DNA of 64,000 nucleotides from VRUE01 sp963730315 (GTDB lineage: Bacteria > Actinomycetota > Thermoleophilia > Solirubrobacterales > 70-9), in contig CAVSRD010000011.1 of the NCBI GenBank assembly GCA_963730315.1, positions 62,001-126,000 of the forward strand. The letters run 5' to 3'. Of this stretch, positions 61,594 through 64,000 are shown piece after piece. The notes below the pieces were generated by a model, which was not told the DNA's origin, did not search any database, and saw nothing but the letters and a program-made list of their open reading frames with translations. A program made the position numbers and the translations under genes. Within the stretch, counting starts at the first letter, position 1. Every line of letters starts with the position of its first letter.

Positions 61594-61783
61594 TCGCCGC
61601 CACCTTCGGCCTGGGCGCTCGCCGGGGGCTGACCGGCGCCGGGCCCGCCGGGCCCGTGAAGGAAGCGACCGCCCACGGGTCGGATGCAGGACGGCTGTTC
61701 GCTAGCCGAGCGCCCGGGCGACTGCGACTACGTTGGCGCGCCGAGCCGCACGGCCCGCCGCCGACTCAGGAGGGCGACACCCG

Positions 61784-62335
61784 ATGAAGTTGCTGATCAC
61801 CGGAGGGACTGGCGTCCTGGGACGAGCAGGGAGCCCGCTCCTGCGGAAGGCCGGCCACGAGATCGACCGGCGGGACCGCGGCGGCCTCGACCTCTTCGAC
61901 CCCGTTTCGGTCAGGCGCTCCGTCGAGGGGGCGGACGCGATCATGCACCTCGCCACGCACATCCCCCGGCCAGAGGCACAGGGCGACCCGGCGGCGTGGC
62001 GGGAGAACGACCGCCTGCGCAGCGAGGCGACACCGATCCTCGTCGACGCCGCGCTCGAGGCCCCGGCGGCCGAGCGGGAGGTGGCCCGGTTCGCGCAGGC
62101 GGGACGCCACGGCGTGGTCCTGCGGCTCGGGTTGCTGTACGGGCCGGGCACCGGCAGCGACGCGCCGGCGGAGCGGTTCGCGTCCTACGGCGCGACCCTG
62201 AGGGTCGAGGATGCCGGCTCCGCCCTCGCCACGTCTCTCGAGGTCCCGAGCGGCACCTACAACGTCGGGCGCGACAGCGAGCGGGTCTCGAACCGGGGGC
62301 TCAAGGAGGTCAGCCGCTGGCGGCCGGAGCACTGA
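61784..62335 (+). CDS. Shortened NAD-dependent epimerase-like protein
   Basis: 183 residues; family members are nearer 300. MKLLITGGTGVLGRAGSPLL is the Rossmann start and AERFASYGATLRVEDAGSAL with TYNVG the C-terminal region. The middle appears collapsed, joining ILVDAALEA directly to a late segment REVARFAQAG, and the catalytic Tyr-x3-Lys is not seen. In-frame internal deletions or an inactive remnant are the likely explanations. ATG at 61784 with AGGAGGG upstream. Confidence 0.6.
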   Translation: MKLLITGGTGVLGRAGSPLLRKAGHEIDRRDRGGLDLFDPVSVRRSVEGADAIMHLATHIPRPEAQGDPAAWRENDRLRSEATPILVDAALEAPAAEREVARFAQAGRHGVVLRLGLLYGPGTGSDAPAERFASYGATLRVEDAGSALATSLEVPSGTYNVGRDSERVSNRGLKEVSRWRPEH

Positions 62336-62410
62336 ACCGGCCCCCGGGGCGGTTCGGGCCCGCCAGGTCGTCTCGAATGTGCAGGCGGGAGCGCCGGTCG
62401 GACGCGGAGT

Positions 62411-62438
62411 TTGTCGATCCCTGGCCGCCGGGTACCAT
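62411..62438 (+). promoter_or_regulatory. Candidate sigma-A-type promoter of the SGNH hydrolase gene
   Basis: TTGTCG and TACCAT separated by 16 bp, about 75 bp upstream of the ATG, in an otherwise non-coding 179-bp gap. Spacing and boxes fit a primary sigma promoter. Confidence 0.45.
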
Positions 62439-62514
62439 GGGGGCGCGGCAACTGCGGGGGCGGGGGGCGCGCCAAGCACCGACGACGGGTTCGATCCCAA
62501 CTCGAGGAGTAGAT

Positions 62515-63462
62515 ATGAGCAGCTTTCGCCTCCGCTTCGCCGCCGTAGTCGCCGCGCTCTCGGTCACGCTCGGCCTGCTGGCCTCGTCCGCCTCCGCGAC
62601 CAAGCCTCCGAAAGTGATGGCTGCGCTGGGCGATTCGATCACCCGAGCCTTCAACTCGGATGGACCCGGCTGCCCGACCGGCCCCTTCCTCGACTGCCCG
62701 ATGAACTCATGGTCGACCGGCACGAACCCGGCGGTCGACAGCCAGTACCAGCGCCTTCAGGCAAGCAACCCCGGACGCGACCTCGTCGCTTTCAACGATG
62801 CCGTCTCCGGGGCGCGGGCTATCCACCTGCTCAGCCAGGCGGAAGAAGCCGCTGCGCAGCACGCGGACTACGTGACGATCGAGATCGGCGCCAACGACGC
62901 CTGCGGCTCCACCCCGACGGCCACCTTCCGCGGCCAGGTGGAGCTTGCCCTCAAAGCTCTCGTCGGCGCGGAGCCCAAGACCTACATCCTGATGCTGAGC
63001 ATCCCCAACATCAACCAGCTCCACACGCTGTTCACCAACCCGCCCGATCCGAACGCGCTCCTGCGCTGGGAAGTCCTGAGCGTCTGCCAGACGCTGCTCG
63101 CGGACCCGCTGTCAATGGAACCGACCGACGTCGCGCGGCGGGCAGCCTTCCGCGAACACGTGATTGCCCTCAACGCGGCGCTCAGCGACGTCTGCGCGGA
63201 GTTCAAGCGTTGCCGCTTCGACGACAACGCGGTCTTCAACTCGTCGTTCACGACCGCCGACGTGGCAACCGTGATGAACACGGAAGGGCTGCCGTTCCCG
63301 TCGCCGTTCGATGCGATTCCCGTCATCGGACCGGGATACGAACACTCGACGGCGGACTACTTCCACCCGTCGTTGCAGGGACAGCGGGAACTGGCCGGGA
63401 TCTCCTGGGCCGCGACGTTCAGGGACTTCGCGCTGAGGAGGAACGGCCTGCTCTCGCGGTGA
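62515..63462 (+). CDS. Secreted SGNH/GDSL-type hydrolase
   Basis: 315 residues. A signal peptide (about residues 1-28, ASSASA cleavage region) precedes AALGDSITRAF (block I, catalytic Ser), EIGANDACG (block III Asn) and DYFHPSLQGQ (block V Asp/His). Four Cys after residue 48 may form disulfides outside the cell. Likely an esterase or lipase/acetyl-hydrolase on a polymer or lipid. An internal 96-bp piece recurs as a fragment at 51256-51351. Confidence 0.92.
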   Translation: MSSFRLRFAAVVAALSVTLGLLASSASATKPPKVMAALGDSITRAFNSDGPGCPTGPFLDCPMNSWSTGTNPAVDSQYQRLQASNPGRDLVAFNDAVSGARAIHLLSQAEEAAAQHADYVTIEIGANDACGSTPTATFRGQVELALKALVGAEPKTYILMLSIPNINQLHTLFTNPPDPNALLRWEVLSVCQTLLADPLSMEPTDVARRAAFREHVIALNAALSDVCAEFKRCRFDDNAVFNSSFTTADVATVMNTEGLPFPSPFDAIPVIGPGYEHSTADYFHPSLQGQRELAGISWAATFRDFALRRNGLLSR

Positions 63463-63477
63463 CCGAACGAGGGTGAC

Positions 63478-64000
63478 TCACCGACATCTCAGGCGGCGCA
63501 AGCTGCTCACGGCCGGTCTTCCATCCGCGAGGAACTCACGCAGCGCTGCCCTGCCGCCGCCGACCAACGGCTCTCCGTGAGCGAACAGGAGGCTGTCGAA
63601 GTCGAGGTCAAGCAGCTCCCGAAGCGACTCCCGAAGCCCGGTTCGCACGGCCGGAGGATCGTCTCCCATCAGGAATCCCGGCACGAACGTGAGCTCCCCG
63701 CCGCGCGGGTGCGTGAGGCCGTCGGCGAACGCGAGCGCGCCGTCGCCGGCATTCCGAATGTGTATTGCGGTGTCGTCCGGGCAGATGGCTCCGAGCCGGT
63801 GTGCGGTCACCCCCGGCGCCAGCTCGTCCCCGAACGCGAAGCCCTCGACCTTCGGGCCGCGCCCGAACTCGTGCAGGCCGGCCTCGCTGCAGCGAATCGG
63901 ACACCCGAAGGCCTCCGCGAACGCCTCGCTGTGGCGCAGATGGTGGCGGTTGGTCAGGACGACCTGGCCCGGCGCCTCTCGCCGCTCGAACCACTCGAGG
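63478..64000 (-). CDS. MBL-fold hydrolase-like protein, partial at window edge
   Basis: At least 173 residues, N-terminus missing beyond base 64000. LTNRHHLRHSEAFAEAF resembles the HxHxxH variant zinc region of LACTB-like MBL proteins; DGALAFADGLTHPRGGELTFVPG and SLLFAHGEPLVGGGRAAL are the usual later segments with a terminal His. Function cannot be decided from the visible part. Convergent with the SGNH gene, 15 bp apart. Confidence 0.7.
   Translation of the reverse strand, partial: LEWFERREAPGQVVLTNRHHLRHSEAFAEAFGCPIRCSEAGLHEFGRGPKVEGFAFGDELAPGVTAHRLGAICPDDTAIHIRNAGDGALAFADGLTHPRGGELTFVPGFLMGDDPPAVRTGLRESLRELLDLDFDSLLFAHGEPLVGGGRAALREFLADGRPAVSSLRRLRCR

Overview
The window is about 72% GC by eye and densely packed, with many GTG/TTG starts, many 4-nt ATGA/GTGA overlaps, and no rRNA, tRNA, CRISPR array or insertion sequence that I can see. 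Gene content (DUF5679 mini-protein, HD/LuxR regulators, AbiEi/DUF559 genes, NHL-repeat secreted proteins, Pat-type acetyltransferase with an N-terminal GNAT domain, TreT) suggests a chromosomal segment of a high-GC actinomycete, most likely Thermoleophilia/Solirubrobacterales. That placement is inference from style and family content, not a database match.

Layout. 0-8 kb: start of a thiolase, a coiled-coil membrane protein, a zinc-ribbon mini-protein, a PAS protein and an MBL hydrolase, then a purine/methylthioadenosine salvage pair (phosphorylase + deaminase) followed by a YraQ/ArsP-type permease that runs tail-to-tail into an MFS exporter controlled by a MarR gene. 8-24 kb: a channel with an aberrant pore filter, acetyl-CoA synthetase, a sulfur MBL-rhodanese protein, a peptidoglycan hydrolase, small membrane and secreted proteins, an rRNA/tRNA methyltransferase, a flavin oxidoreductase, a universal stress protein, a TreT-like trehalose synthase, and a divergent HDAC-type deacetylase / Pat-type acetyltransferase pair. 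23.5-32 kb: an ABC-2 exporter, a DUF559 gene bracketed by inverted hairpin repeats, a P2-type cation ATPase and a class A PBP. 32-46 kb: glyoxalase, PII-Amt-CutA, two further ABC-2 exporters, a 5'-3' exonuclease, a Baeyer-Villiger-type monooxygenase, an NHL-repeat secreted protein, a NhaP-type antiporter and a reductase. 46-64 kb: a kinase/APH fusion, a patatin, a GST, small orphan proteins, a phosphotriesterase-dioxygenase-ATP-grasp cluster, an HD/LuxR regulator split by a frameshift, a secreted serine-hydrolase-like protein (also apparently frameshifted), a decayed epimerase, an SGNH hydrolase and a partial MBL gene.

How genes work together: acetyl-CoA synthetase carries the PKTRSGK motif that Pat enzymes acetylate, and both a Pat-like enzyme and an AcuC-like deacetylase are encoded nearby, so acetate activation is probably controlled by reversible lysine acetylation. 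PII and Amt form an overlapping ammonium-uptake operon, but this PII lacks the modifiable Tyr51 and Gln39. The phosphorylase/deaminase pair could route methylthioadenosine through methylthioinosine.

Most unusual signals: (1) an AbiEi/DUF559 gene flanked by 45-bp inverted hairpin repeats, like a small mobile cassette; (2) a repeat found in two convergent intergenic gaps, one copy carrying a nested palindromic ~50-bp insertion; (3) a small antisense-strand cassette with a 15-nt Shine-Dalgarno, a 14-codon ORF and a strong hairpin; (4) genes whose expected start is a non-canonical codon; (5) a 96-bp orphan fragment of the SGNH hydrolase gene 11 kb from its parent.
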